From Silene noctiflora (lineage: Eukaryota; Streptophyta; Magnoliopsida; Caryophyllales; Caryophyllaceae): 33,793 nt of DNA. The stretch lies in NCBI GenBank assembly GCA_009801015.1, contig VHZZ01003150.1, forward strand, positions 84,548 to 118,340. The letters are read 5' to 3'. Position 1 is the stretch's first letter; the number at the start of each line of letters is the position of its first letter. The notes under the pieces were generated by a model that searched no databases, was not told the DNA's origin, and was given only the letters and a program-made list of their open reading frames with translations. Shown here one piece after another: positions 19,201 to 29,210 of the stretch. Both the position numbers and the translations under genes were made by a program.

Positions 19201-20362
19201 TAAATTAGAAAAACATAATGTAAAACTGAATACACGACATGGTAACGATTGTTGAAAGTTAGCAAACCAACCTATGAAAAGAATAATGATGAGAATAGTG
19301 ATGAGCCAATAAGGAAAGACAACCGAAAGAGCAACACCAAGGGTGATACCAAGCATAAGCATGGGCTGAAATAAGAGAGCCAAATCATAGTCCAAAATTG
19401 GCACATCCTTTGTTGGGTGTTGCACTCTTAGATTATACCATACCGAAGCTGCTGATGCTGCCATTATCATACCTACCCAACAATAACCATATTCCGGATC
19501 CAACATAACATATTCATCATAATCATGCAATTGAACATTAACACTTACCAAAGTTTTGATTTTTATTTAAATTAATGAACGGATTTTCTAACGTGTTCCC
19601 TAAGGGTACGCATCAGGAACCCAAATGTGGAAATATTCTCGTGATTATTTCATTATTTAATGGTAACAATGATTTATTTCATTATTAATGGTTTAAGAGA
19701 TAACCATGAGACAGCTGGGTTCTTAATGTGTGCCCTTAGTACATACGTTAGAAAATCCGATATAATAGATACAACAATAAGGAAGAACTTACATTTAGAG
19801 ATAGCCGCAGCTGATTTGGTATCAAAGCCAACAATCAAATTAAGCATAGGAACAAAAATGCCACCACCACCAACACCACCAACTGTCCCAAATGCTGATC
19901 CTAAGAATCCAATTATTGTTGCAACTGCAATTCTCCATCCAAATTCTAATTTCTGTAATAAACCCACATCAAATTAACTCTGATATCTATATTTTCAACA
20001 TAAATTACACATAGCAACAGCTACAACATTCCCTCAGTGCGGCTCCGGCAAATTGCAGGATAAGGGGTTTGTATGTACGCAGCCTTACCATTACCCTTAC
20101 CCTTGTGTTAGCAACATAAAGAGGCTGTTTCCGAATAACATAAATTACACATGCAAAAGGAAAAAAAAAAAGAAAAACAGAGGGAAAAAATAAGTGGACA
20201 TACGGGCCAAACTTTCTGGTTGTTTGAGAGACTGGAATTGAGCAAAGAAGAAGTATGAGCATCATTGGCATGATTATGCTGGTATTGTGTTACAAAAACA
20301 ACAGAGAGAATAGCAATAGTAGAGCATGATAAAAGATATAAAACCAGGCTTTTTGTTGCCAT
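16262..20362 (-). CDS. TauE/SafE-family membrane transporter (sulfite exporter TauE/SafE 3-like), 12 exons, 460 aa
   Basis: Exons in transcript order: 20362-20204, 19952-19793, 19472-19272, 18857-18796, 18688-18640, 18541-18486, 18405-18319, 18096-18046, 17918-17679, 17487-17394, 16678-16538, 16344-16262. All junctions are GT-AG and every phase agrees. Residues 4-25 form a hydrophobic leader or first membrane helix, followed by a luminal stretch ending in KVWP. Two related halves carry the family's glycine motifs: [11 protein letters not shown] at about 78-88 and [14 protein letters not shown] at about 332-345. Between them is a hydrophilic loop ([13 protein letters not shown] ... [13 protein letters not shown]). 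[15 protein letters not shown] and [17 protein letters not shown] are also typical of plant members. The domain family is named for anion (sulfite/taurine) export in bacteria; the plant substrate is not fixed by the sequence. Length is normal and nothing is broken. Confidence 0.93.
19580..19759. mobile_element. 180 bp MITE in TauE intron 2
   Basis: The ends form a long inverted repeat of about 47 bp. Both begin CGGATTTTCTAACGT when read inward and continue with CTAAGGG and then GAACCCA at matching distances. The centre is AT-rich. The long TIR suggests a Mutator-like MITE, but I could not find a clean 9 bp target duplication, so the superfamily is open. Confidence 0.75.
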
Positions 20363-20600
20363 GGCTATGTTTTAGAGGACTTTAGTCAAGGTTTTTCTGT
20401 TTGAAGAACCAAAACTGTAGGTTCTTTTTTGTGTGTGTGACTGTGTGACTGTGTGACTGTTGAACTGTTGATGTACAAAAACACAAGTGTAATTATGGAC
20501 ATTAATCATGTGGGGATTATTCGATTTATGAAAGGTAACGTATCAATTTGTAACCATTGGACGGGATTTTGTACGTTTGTTGTGGATTTAGGGTAGAGGT
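20363..20600 (-). promoter_or_regulatory. TauE gene 5' region
   Basis: This lies immediately upstream of the transporter start codon, read on the minus strand. It includes an 8 bp microsatellite at 20431-20462. I see no clear TATA element. Confidence 0.35.
20431..20462. repeat. (CTGTGTGA)n microsatellite
   Basis: The 8 bp unit CTGTGTGA is repeated about three times after a GT run. It lies 70-100 bp upstream of the TauE start codon, probably in its 5' leader. Confidence 0.85.
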
Positions 20601-21460
20601 GTACTGCACGACTCGGATAACTAGTTCACTCTATGTATTTGGATCCTATATTTATATGATAAGATTATAAAAGGAGAGAATTATATTATTGATGGTTATG
20701 TTTCTATTGATAACAATACAACGTATTTATGATACAGTAGAAGGAACTCTAATACTCTAAACCCTAATAATAGTCGGCCCTAATGGGCCTAAGCCTAATA
20801 TCCTAATACCCTCCCGCAATCGTAAAGGCAGTCTTACGAACTTTACGATTGAAGAATTACAAAAAAAAAAAAGCATAATCAATAAAAAAAACGTCTTCAT
20901 CTCGATCTTTCTTCATTCTTCAGAAAACTTCTCATCTTCACAAGGTGGTAGGGGGTGCGTATAGGACTCGCCAGACAAATTTCATTGCGTAACTCGCCAG
21001 TTTTTTCAGTGCGTATTGGTCTCGCCAGACAACTTTCTTGCGTAACTCGCCAGTTTTTTTTTGCTTTTGTACCACCTTGATCAAAATCGAAAATTTCCTT
21101 TTAGAGCAATCCTTAATAAAAGGAGAAAACACATTATTAGAAGCTTTTTTTTTTTTTTTTCAAACAAAGAAAATCCCAAACTTACAGCCATGGGTCAAAT
21201 TACTTCAATCATCTGTATCGGTGCAATATTCACGAAAAAAGAGACAATCAAATAAATCATCTCAATGAATGATTACTTTGACTGATACTCTTAATCGGCG
21301 ATCGGGAGTGATCTCTCAGTAGGGTATTAAAATTCAATCTGACGATATTGGATAGCTATTCGACATCGTCGAACTCTGCTCGTACACATCATCAATCATC
21401 CAAATAGCAAGAATTTTGCTGTTTGAAGTTGATTAGTGGATCACACGACATCATTTCGGA
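20601..21460 (-). mobile_element. Probable Copia-type LTR and internal debris
   Basis: Read on the minus strand, a purine tract GCGGGAGGG (about 20811-20819) is followed by TATTAGGATATTAGG and an AT-rich stretch with TATATAAATA-like sequence. This is the arrangement of a polypurine tract running into a Copia 3' LTR. An 11 bp inverted repeat (CAATCGTAAAG ... CTTTACGATTG) lies next to it. Two direct repeats of about 54 bp follow. No polymerase frame is readable, so this is a tentative call. Confidence 0.35.
20955..21061. repeat. Two direct repeats of ~54 bp
   Basis: Units 20955-21008 and 21009-21061 both read GTGCGTAT-GG-CTCGCCAGACAA, then TTGCGTAACTCGCCAG and a T run. They differ by a few substitutions and one small indel. 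Confidence 0.9.
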
Positions 21461-21531
21461 TTGCAAAGTACTCGAACAAATCACCGAGAAAAATCTCATT
21501 TTTTTTTTATAATTTCAAAGTAGATTTTATA

Positions 21532-21729
21532 CTCCCTCTTATCCACCATATTCTTCTCTATTTCCATTTTCGAATTATTCGGGTTTTCTTCCCTATTTTT
21601 TTTTTTGGGAAGATTTTGTGTGGTTCAAATTCATTTGCATGTGGGGTGATGTGTTTTGTGTGGTCCAAATTCATTTTCTTATTCTTTGTGTAAAAAGGAA
21701 AGGGGAAGAATTTAGTGGATAAGAAAGAG
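21532..21729. mobile_element. Stowaway-type MITE (family A, copy 2)
   Basis: This 198 bp element is flanked by TA (21530-21531 and 21730-21731). Its inverted ends are CTCCCTCTTATCCAC and, in reverse, CTCTTTCTTATCCAC. The interior aligns with the copy at 597-792, including the TTATTCGGGTTTTCTTCC and GTGTGGTCCAAAT blocks. Confidence 0.85.
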
Positions 21730-21904
21730 TATTTTTGATATCGAATTTTAGTGGCTTGGAATTAGAATTTTTTGTTGTCATACAATATGTGTGATACCTC
21801 AACCCCAATTAATATATGGAGTATCAAAATATGAATTATATATAGAGTGATGTTTTCTTAATTTTTTGGGTACATAAGAGGGACTAGGTCATGATAAAAC
21901 TAAT

Positions 21905-22215
21905 TATTCGCTATTACATGGGATTAGCTACCTCAAATATGTCCTCCCGTAAGATGGGACGTAACTCGTTGAGAGGAGTATCTAAATGTGTCGGTAGAGT
22001 ACTTGCGTGTACTCCTTGATTTACTAAATAGTCCGCTGCTCTATTAGCTTTTATGTAAGTATGCTTCACCTGGACCATCCAATGCTCTTCCCGAATTAAA
22101 TCTTGAGTAGTTTTTGGAGACCAAGAGCCTTTGTTCGCTCCAAACCCATAAGGAGTGCTAAAAGCTCGGCTTTCATTGACAAGCATATCCTTTGATCACT
22201 TCAAGTTCATTTATT
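21905..22215 (-). pseudogene. LINE RNase H domain fragment
   Basis: On the minus strand, AELLALLMGLERTKALGLQK (upstream frame) and EEHWMVQVKHTYIKANRAAD (downstream frame) are the C-terminal part of a plant LINE RNase H domain. The two parts lie in different frames, so the sequence is broken. No zinc-binding domain, tail or target duplication was found. It is a different copy from the LINE at 3883-6168. Confidence 0.75.
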
Positions 22216-23982
22216 TAGCTTTAATTTTGTCACAAAGAACAAGTTAGGAAGTAAAGGTCATATGTAGTTATATATAGGCTTGTTTTGACAAGATATTTCA
22301 GGTAGCTTATTCAACTAGAGTATCTTATTTGACCAGAATTTCATTTACTCGTCAGCTTGGCTTTTCAGATTTTGATTTAACTATTTATTTTGGACCAAAT
22401 TTGAACGGTCCTTGGTAAGTTGTAGGTCATATTATTCTTAAAAAAGGAGGATGTTACCTCCTAAGTGACTACTAATTAATGGTGGTATATATGAGCTGAT
22501 GGTGCAGAGCAAGTAGAGGAGAAATTAGAGTTGAATACGTCGACTATAAGTCTATAACATACACAATCTATCATATTATTCATATACTCGAACCAATTTT
22601 CATAGATTTATTTATACACTTGATTGATTGCCCACCTCATAATAACATTATCTAGTATTCTAGTGTAAAATAAATGCAATAAATAATACAGGTATCAATC
22701 ATCTTATAATTAGGACAAAAAATGACCCAGCACTCTTGTATTATGTGGCATCCAATTCTCATAATCTCATGCATGCATCGTTGAAACTCAATCTCATACT
22801 ACTATTTCTGAGACTTGAGCCCCAGAAATCAAGCTCTATCTATCTATTCATTCTGTTGGTGTTGCTTAAAACCATTTTAACTTATGACCTCCCACAACCT
22901 TTTTTTTATTTACACTTCTATTTTAATCACGCGTAAAAATCGTCTTAAATTTGTATTCAATCTTAAATAAGAATTGGTGTTAGACAATTTGGGTTATAGT
23001 TAAATCATTTGGTCAACAACAAGTAGCCTCAAATTAAACTTTGTTCAAATTAGTGACTACTACTAATACGTATATATGGATAGAGTGTAACCTCTGAGGA
23101 AGCAACACTGATTAGTGACTCCCAACAAGTCGACATTCTTAAGTGTCCAACCAATCATTTTCAGATGTTAATTAAAATAATACGATGCTAAACTTAGGGT
23201 CTCAACGGTTCGTAAATTGTGTTGATTACGGGTGATCAAGGTGAAAACGAAGATACACGTAATGGATGTTTCACAGCCTCATCTTTGTAAAATCGACATT
23301 AACAGATAACAAGCGTTCCGAGTTTGATGATATATAAGTTTGCTTAATACCCAAATAATAGTGAACATGCTTATTAGTAACGGAAGGTACACATTGATGA
23401 CGAGAATGAAAAAACTTGCACAACAAAGTCGAAAACACTAAAGCCTGATAAATACTTGGGATAATAATAATGATAAAAGAATGCATACATAATTTACATG
23501 ATGAAAATGCCCCACATCAGTTCAAACTCGGATACTCACAAGCTCAAAAACGAATCATCTGTGCAAAACCGATAGCAAATTCTCTACATATTTGATAACT
23601 TGACGTATAAAAATAAAGCAAAACTCAACAAAGCTACTTACGTGAGATTACAGAGGACATACCTAGCCAAACCAAAAACCAACAGAGACCGTCATCCTCC
23701 CACACCGCATTTACAGTGTATGCACTATGCAGCAGGACAAACCCGGCCAAGAAATTCCCTGAAACTAACCACTTGCAATATTCGGCGAAAGAGTCTTTTT
23801 AACGCGAGTTTACACTAACATATTGTAAAACACGCCATTTACACAAATACCCCTAAAAGAGCCTTTTAATAATTACCTTTTGGGGGGCATTTGGGGTAAA
23901 TAACATGTGGTTTACGAAAATGTCTATGTACAACCACCTTACAGACGTATTTGTGATATTCGGCGTGAATGTTGATTTACGG
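22216..23982. other. Intergenic DNA downstream of the F-box gene
   Basis: It is AT-rich, with no conserved reading frame on either strand. The right part (about 23500-23982) probably contains the F-box gene's 3' UTR. I recognise no transposon ends. Confidence 0.5.
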
Positions 23983-26900
23983 CTACTTGAGAACCAGTCT
24001 TCTTGGAGATCTGAGATCACTAGGGATGATAGATACGGAATCTACACATAATCCACCTTTGGAATGAGTGCAATCAATCTGCTTCATAGAGAATCTGATT
24101 TCCAGTGAAGGTTCAGAGTCGGTGACAATAAATTCACCTACTTTGTAATCAATCCAACACCCACGTTTCAGGTTTCCTTTAATCTCATCTTGTTCCCCAT
24201 CATCATCCAAACAGCAATCCGAAGTGGCATGCTGATTATCGGAAGTAGTGAACTCAAATCGAACTGGTTTGATCTCCCACCCGTGTGTATGTTCAAAGTT
24301 GCTTACACGCCTTCCTAGTCTCTTAGAATACTTCCCCAAGTGTAGCCTAAATGAAAGTGTGTATATGTCCGGAGGAAAAGGGAATTTTACAGCTGAATCC
24401 ACCTCAAACCACCATATTTGCTGCAAATAAGCCACAACTTGGAACCTAAAAAAAAACAAAAAAAGGAATCGTTCAAGACATTAAGATGAAAAGCAAACAT
24501 CATATCGAAATCAAGGGGAGATGACTAGATATGTACAAGCCTTGCAAGATAAGAGAAGCAACCTATGTTACTGTAAAGTTTAAACTCATTTCGAGGATCT
24601 GACATGGGTGTGTGTATCCAAGTGCCAGATTGAAAGGTTTTGGCTAAAAGTGAAATTTCCAAACGTGATAGTCACGTCTAAACGTTGAGTTTCAAGCCCG
24701 AACAGGCAGGGATACAGGTCATACGAAGAGTTGGATGACAAAGGAAGAAACAAATATGATTTCTTTTTGGTTATGAAGTTGTGCTACCGCAACGAAATTA
24801 TTACCAGATCTTTACAAGGAGCCACGTGGGAAAAAATGGCTCCACATGGACCACATCCGACATATAAATATCTATTTTCAACACATGCACAATAAACTAT
24901 GTGACTCATAAAATTCCTGACACTGTCAATAACCTTACACTTCAGCTTACCTAAACAACTAATCGAACATAAATGAATCTAAAACTTCCCTGCTAACTGC
25001 ATTCATGGAAAAAGAAAAAGGGGGTTTAGTCATCAAATGTAATTATTGAGGAGGCCATAAGCACCAACATCATAAAATACGTAAATTGGTAGGTGCTACC
25101 AAAAGAGGTGAAAGTAATGGGCAAACTTCATTTCTTCTGAAAAGCTACAATACTTCCAGCAACGAATAGCAAGTATCAAACCGCATCCGCTTAAAAAGAA
25201 AGTAGAAGGAAAGACCAACTTAGCTAAGTTATTTTGACACATTAATTTGCAATGCTATGATAATGACTTACAACGTCAGTCATAACTGAATCCAAGAGAG
25301 CAATGCTGGTTTTACAATTCTACGTAACATTTCTAGAATCATTCATAAATCTAGAAAGGCCATCAAATGTGAAGAGTTAAAATCAAGTCAGCTGGGTGGG
25401 TTTCAAGCCAGGATAAGGGGGTCTACTAATATCGGGTTCACACATTGTCAGGTCAAATCCAACCCTCCAAGTAAAATCAAGTTTGGCTCAGGTTATTATT
25501 GGTTATTTAATCCCCCAAAAAACTCATATTTTCAATCCATTATCTATGTTTTCTAGGCCTTCCTTACCTTTGCAATCTTATATGTTCACCAATCTTCGAG
25601 CTTTTTGCTTGGGCCTCATAAGTTTCATCTCACATGGCCAAACCACCTTAAAATGATTGCCATTCCTCTTATATTCAATAAACAAAACTTCTACTTTCTC
25701 TCATATCACCTCATTTCTCAACCGGTCCTTCTTTCTTAGGATCCCGAAGTAACCACTCCTACCCCATTTTTGTTTAAGATCCCAAAATCCAATAAATCAG
25801 AAATATACAGGGGAGATTTCCCACTGATACTGACTAGAACCTAGAACATAATTGTATAGAAGTCCAACATTTAGCTGGTGAACTCCAAGTATGATTCTCA
25901 AAACAAGTTTCATACCATGTGATCCGAATTCCTAACTAAGTTCATCAACTAATCTTCTCATCAATTGAATTAACCCCAATCAACAGTACAGCTCACAAGT
26001 AAATTCAGTGAAAAAGGTTCATAAAAAACCCCATACAGCATAACAAAAGCAGTAAATAGAGTAAATATGGAAATTTACCTGGATTCTTCAGTAGGCATCC
26101 AGTTCCAGTACCTCCTATCTTCAATCCCAGTGATCGCCATTGCCCTGGCCGAAACCGATAAGCACACCCTCCCCGTAAATCTATCCACCCACACTTGCTG
26201 TTCAACAAACAAAGCAACACAAACATACACATGATCACAATCTCATTTCTTCTCCACCAAAACAAAAACCAAATCAACACCATTGACTAATAAACAAACC
26301 AAATTCCAACAACATTAAAAACTACATGGAACCTACCTACATGATCTCCCTAACCAATCGTAGAAAAACCCTAACACTTCCCCATATTACACAAAATCAA
26401 AGACACCCAAATTTCTCAATATAATTTAGAAACCCAAAATCACCAATTTTCTTTACAGTTCCCACATTTCACAATCCCCCCAAAAAAACAACCCTAGTTT
26501 AACCCCAAATGCCTAAACTAAAGACCATAAACTTTCCCAAATGCCCAAGTCTAAAGTCCTAATCAACCCCCAAATGCTCAAATCAAAAACCCTAACTTAC
26601 CTCCAAATCAAAAACCTCAATTTCCCCTCAAATGCCCAAATCAAAAACCCTAAATTTCCACCAAATGCCTCAATTAAAAACTCTCAACTGTCCCTCAAAT
26701 GCCCAAGTTAGAGCCCCTTAACTTTTCCCCAAATGCCCAAATTAAAACCCCTAACTTTCCCCAGATGCCCAAATTAAAAACCCTAAGTTTTTTCCCCAAA
26801 TACCCAAATCAAAACCCATACTTCTACGCAAATGCCCAAAATTTAAACCCTAATTTACACCCAACCTCAACATCAACAAACCCAAATCAATCAAATCCTT

Positions 26901-27327
26901 CAAATGCCCAAATTAAAAATCCTAATTTCCTCCAAAGAACTAATTAAAGCCCCTAATTAAACAATCAAATCCTTTTTAAACAAAAAAAAGGTTCCATAAA
27001 AAGAAGAAATACCTTATTATCATCATCAAAGGAAATGGATCTAGCAAGAAGGGCAAAAATGTCTTTTTTAGAAAGATCCTGAAAATCATCAACAAGAAGA
27101 AACTGAAGAATCTCTCTATAATTCAAAGGCAACTTAGTCTCCCATACCGCATCCGAAGATGCAGCACCACGAAACGCCCTATTAAGCCGCGCAAGATTAC
27201 ATATCTCCGGCGGCTTAAGATACATAAACACGCACGCTACACAAGCCTCTGGTATATCTCCTAAACCCGGTCCGCTTTCGATATTTCCCGCGCCGCCCTC
27301 TGATAAATTCGAGAGCGACGCTCCCAT
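23983..27327 (-). CDS. PP2-A15: F-box protein with PP2/Nictaba lectin domain (PP2-A15-like), 3 exons, 298 aa
   Basis: Exons in transcript order: 27327-27013, 26197-26079, 24445-23983; GT-AG, phases 0 and 2, giving 299 codons including the stop. Residues 22-67 are an F-box (LGDIPEACVACVFMYLKPPE ... AFRGAASSDAVWETKLP), expected to bind the SKP1 subunit of an SCF ubiquitin ligase. Residues from about 106 form the phloem-protein-2/Nictaba-type carbohydrate-binding domain: QVWVDRFTGRVCLSVSARAM, GIEDRRYWNWMPTEESRF, AYLQQIWWFEVD, GKYSKRLGRRV, HGWEIKPVRFE and QIDCTHSKGGLCVDSV. The likely role is targeting glycosylated or other ligand proteins for ubiquitination, known only at family level. Length matches the family. 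Exon 2 reads correctly only in the frame that starts CAA GTG TGG; a longer open frame shifted against it is spurious. PP2-A14 is an equally possible orthologue. Confidence 0.92.
24446..26078 (-). other. F-box gene intron 2 (1.6 kb)
   Basis: A phase 2 GT-AG intron. It contains an RTE-type LINE scrap (25540-25770). I see no other recognisable feature. Confidence 0.8.
25540..25770 (-). pseudogene. Degraded RTE-type LINE C-terminal fragment
   Basis: The minus strand contains GACCGGTTGAGAAATGAGGT (DRLRNEV) and, further on, AGGTGGTTTGGCCATGTGAG (RWFGHV in another frame). These two blocks follow each other at the end of plant RTE reverse transcriptases. The rest is decayed. It is the same clade as the relic at 10733-12337. 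Confidence 0.55.
26497..26955. repeat. Degenerate ~33 bp minisatellite in F-box intron 1
   Basis: About 13-14 units follow the pattern CCCCAAATGCCCAAATYAAA then AACCCTAACTTTC, with unit length 31-39 bp. Identity between neighbours is moderate. The frame crossing it merely follows the repeat. The intron itself (26198-27012) is a phase 0 GT-AG intron. Confidence 0.85.
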
Positions 27328-27784
27328 TTTGACCCACTAATTTTGATGATTTGAGATAATTCTTATTCTATTATAAATAAATAGAATTATGTAATGGTGA
27401 TTGAGAGAATGATTAAGAGGGGTTTTGAGGAATTCATTTGGGGATTTTATGTGATTTTGTTGGGAATTTTTGTCATTTTTTTTTGGAAGGAAGAAAAAGG
27501 TTGGATTTTTGTTGTGGAAGTGAGTTGGGAGTTTTGGAGGAAGAGGGAAGAGGAGGATCTCAAGGAAGGGATAGGTGAAGTAGTTTGTTATTATTGTGTG
27601 GGGTCTATTGTAGAACATTGACTCTATTGTGGATGAGGATTAGGGAATTTCGATGGGTTATATTATTCTAATATTCTATAAACCTGGTTTAGTCGATTAC
27701 GGACATGATATATCATTATACCCTCGTCTTTTTATATGAAATTTACAAATTTGTTCCAATGGGTAAACCTCTCAAATTACTCAC
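27328..27784 (-). promoter_or_regulatory. F-box gene 5' region
   Basis: Minus-strand upstream DNA of the F-box gene. The first 250 bases are A/C-rich on the coding strand, as a leader would be. The open frames here are compositional. Part of it (27594-27655) resembles sequence at about 30500-30565. Confidence 0.35.
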
Positions 27785-28085
27785 TCACCCAACCACTACA
27801 TACCGCCGCCACCACCCCTCGCCATCCACCCAGCAATGTTCCACCACAGCCTCACAACCATGTTGGCCTCCCTCAAAAGTCAAAACTGCTGCACCACTCG
27901 CATGACCCCGGGACCTCAAACCATACCTCCGTTTCGCACTAACATTACAACCTCTTGAACGTGGCCCACACGCCAGCAACCACAGCCCCACCCTTGCTTC
28001 TTGAACGTCGTCCTTCTCCGTCACCTTCTAACGTCGGCCACCACACACAGAGCTCCGACGTCCGAGCTCCGCTCCAACGACCTTT
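27785..28085. other. GC-rich island, possibly a captured gene fragment
   Basis: A C-rich stretch (CCGCCGCCACCACCCC ...) of about 300 bp lies between AT-rich flanks. Its open frames are short and rich in Pro, His, Ala and Thr. Such islands are common in Pack-MULEs or as remnants of gene 5' ends, but I found no inverted ends around it. Confidence 0.35.
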
Positions 28086-28290
28086 CTCATGTTCCTAATT
28101 TTCATTAATACTAATTAATTAAATCTCCTTAATTTGATAGAATTCATGTATAGTTAATTAGATTATAATCGTTACTTGATCAACATGAGAACTAACATCC
28201 ATTATATTTGAATAATTTGAATCGAATTTGATGAGTTTTGTTGTGAAGTAGAGAGATAAAGATTTTTTTTTTTAAAGAAGGGTAAGGTAA

Positions 28291-29197
28291 GAGCAACTCT
28301 AATAACAAGATACAAGACCTTGTAGCTTGCCTTTCCCCATCACTTTTCCAAGTAACAAATCTTTCAAACTAAAGCACCCTATAATGGTAAATTACAATAA
28401 ATCTAGCTTACAAGGTCCCACAATACAAATAAATATTGCAATATAATTTTTTTAAAATGTTTTTAACTAATTATTTTTTTCCTTCTAAAAGCCGAGCTAT
28501 GTAGCTTGACAAAGCTACACCTGCTTTTAAGCGGCAACATATTTTTGCACTCCAATGGTGAGCATGCTGCTTAATTACTCCCTCCTATTCTCAATAACCT
28601 TCCCTCTTTTCTTTTTAATCTATTCACAATATCTTCTCTCTTTCCTTATTTAGTAAAGTTTTATAATTATTTTAATCATCTCACCTCACACCAATACCCC
28701 ACAATACTCATATTTTATCTTATTTTAAATCACTTCATCCCACAATACCTTCCCTCTCTCCAATTACTTCACCCTACCACAATACTTTAGCTTATTTAAT
28801 TCACACACCCTTAATTCCCGTGTCATCCATAAATAGGGAATGTTATTGAGAATAGGAGGGAGTTTTTACAATAATTGCAAGCAGATTCCTAAATGCAACA
28901 CAAAACCGTGTAGCTTGCCTTGCCCCACATTTTTTCTAAGCTACAACAATCTTCAGTGGTAAACTACAATAGATGTAGCTTAAAAAGTCCCACTAAGAAA
29001 TAAATATTATAATATAAATTATTTTTTAATTTTTTAATTACTTATTTTATTATTTGTAAAGGCCAAGCTACGTAACTTGACAAAGTTACACCCGCTTGTA
29101 AGCATGACGTATTTTCTGCACTTCAATGGTAAGCATACCGCTTGATAATTTACAATATTTGCAAGCAGGTCCTTAAATATAATCATTGAAGTTGCTC
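28291..29197. mobile_element. PIF/Harbinger-like MITE dimer
   Basis: The outer ends are GAGCAACTCTAAT and, in reverse, GAGCAACTTCAATG. They are flanked by TAA (28288-28290 and 29198-29200), the 3 bp target typical of Harbinger elements. Two units lie head to tail. The motif TGTAGCTTGCCTT occurs at about 28320 and 28910, the motif AAGCTACRTAGCTTGAC-AAG at about 28495 and 29068, and the unit end TTGCAAGCAG-TCCT at about 28876 and 29161. Unit A is interrupted by a Stowaway element. Confidence 0.75.
28578..28862. mobile_element. Stowaway-type MITE (family B) nested in the Harbinger-like dimer
   Basis: This 285 bp element has ends CTCCCTCCTATTCTCAATAA and the near-perfect reverse complement (about 28 bp, extending to CTTCCCT / AGGGAAT). 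TA precedes it at 28576-28577; TT follows, probably a mutated TA. The interior differs from family A. Confidence 0.85.
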
Positions 29198-29210
29198 TAA
29201 GGAAATTAAT

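Noticed and set aside
26005-26283. 92-residue minus-strand frame over F-box exon 2
   Set aside because: The conserved PP2 sequence (QVWVDRFTGRVC) is in another frame with proper splice sites; this frame is a shadow.
27394-27621. 75-residue plus-strand frame upstream of the F-box gene
   Set aside because: Low-complexity F/W/E/K text antisense to the leader region; no domain or conserved feature.
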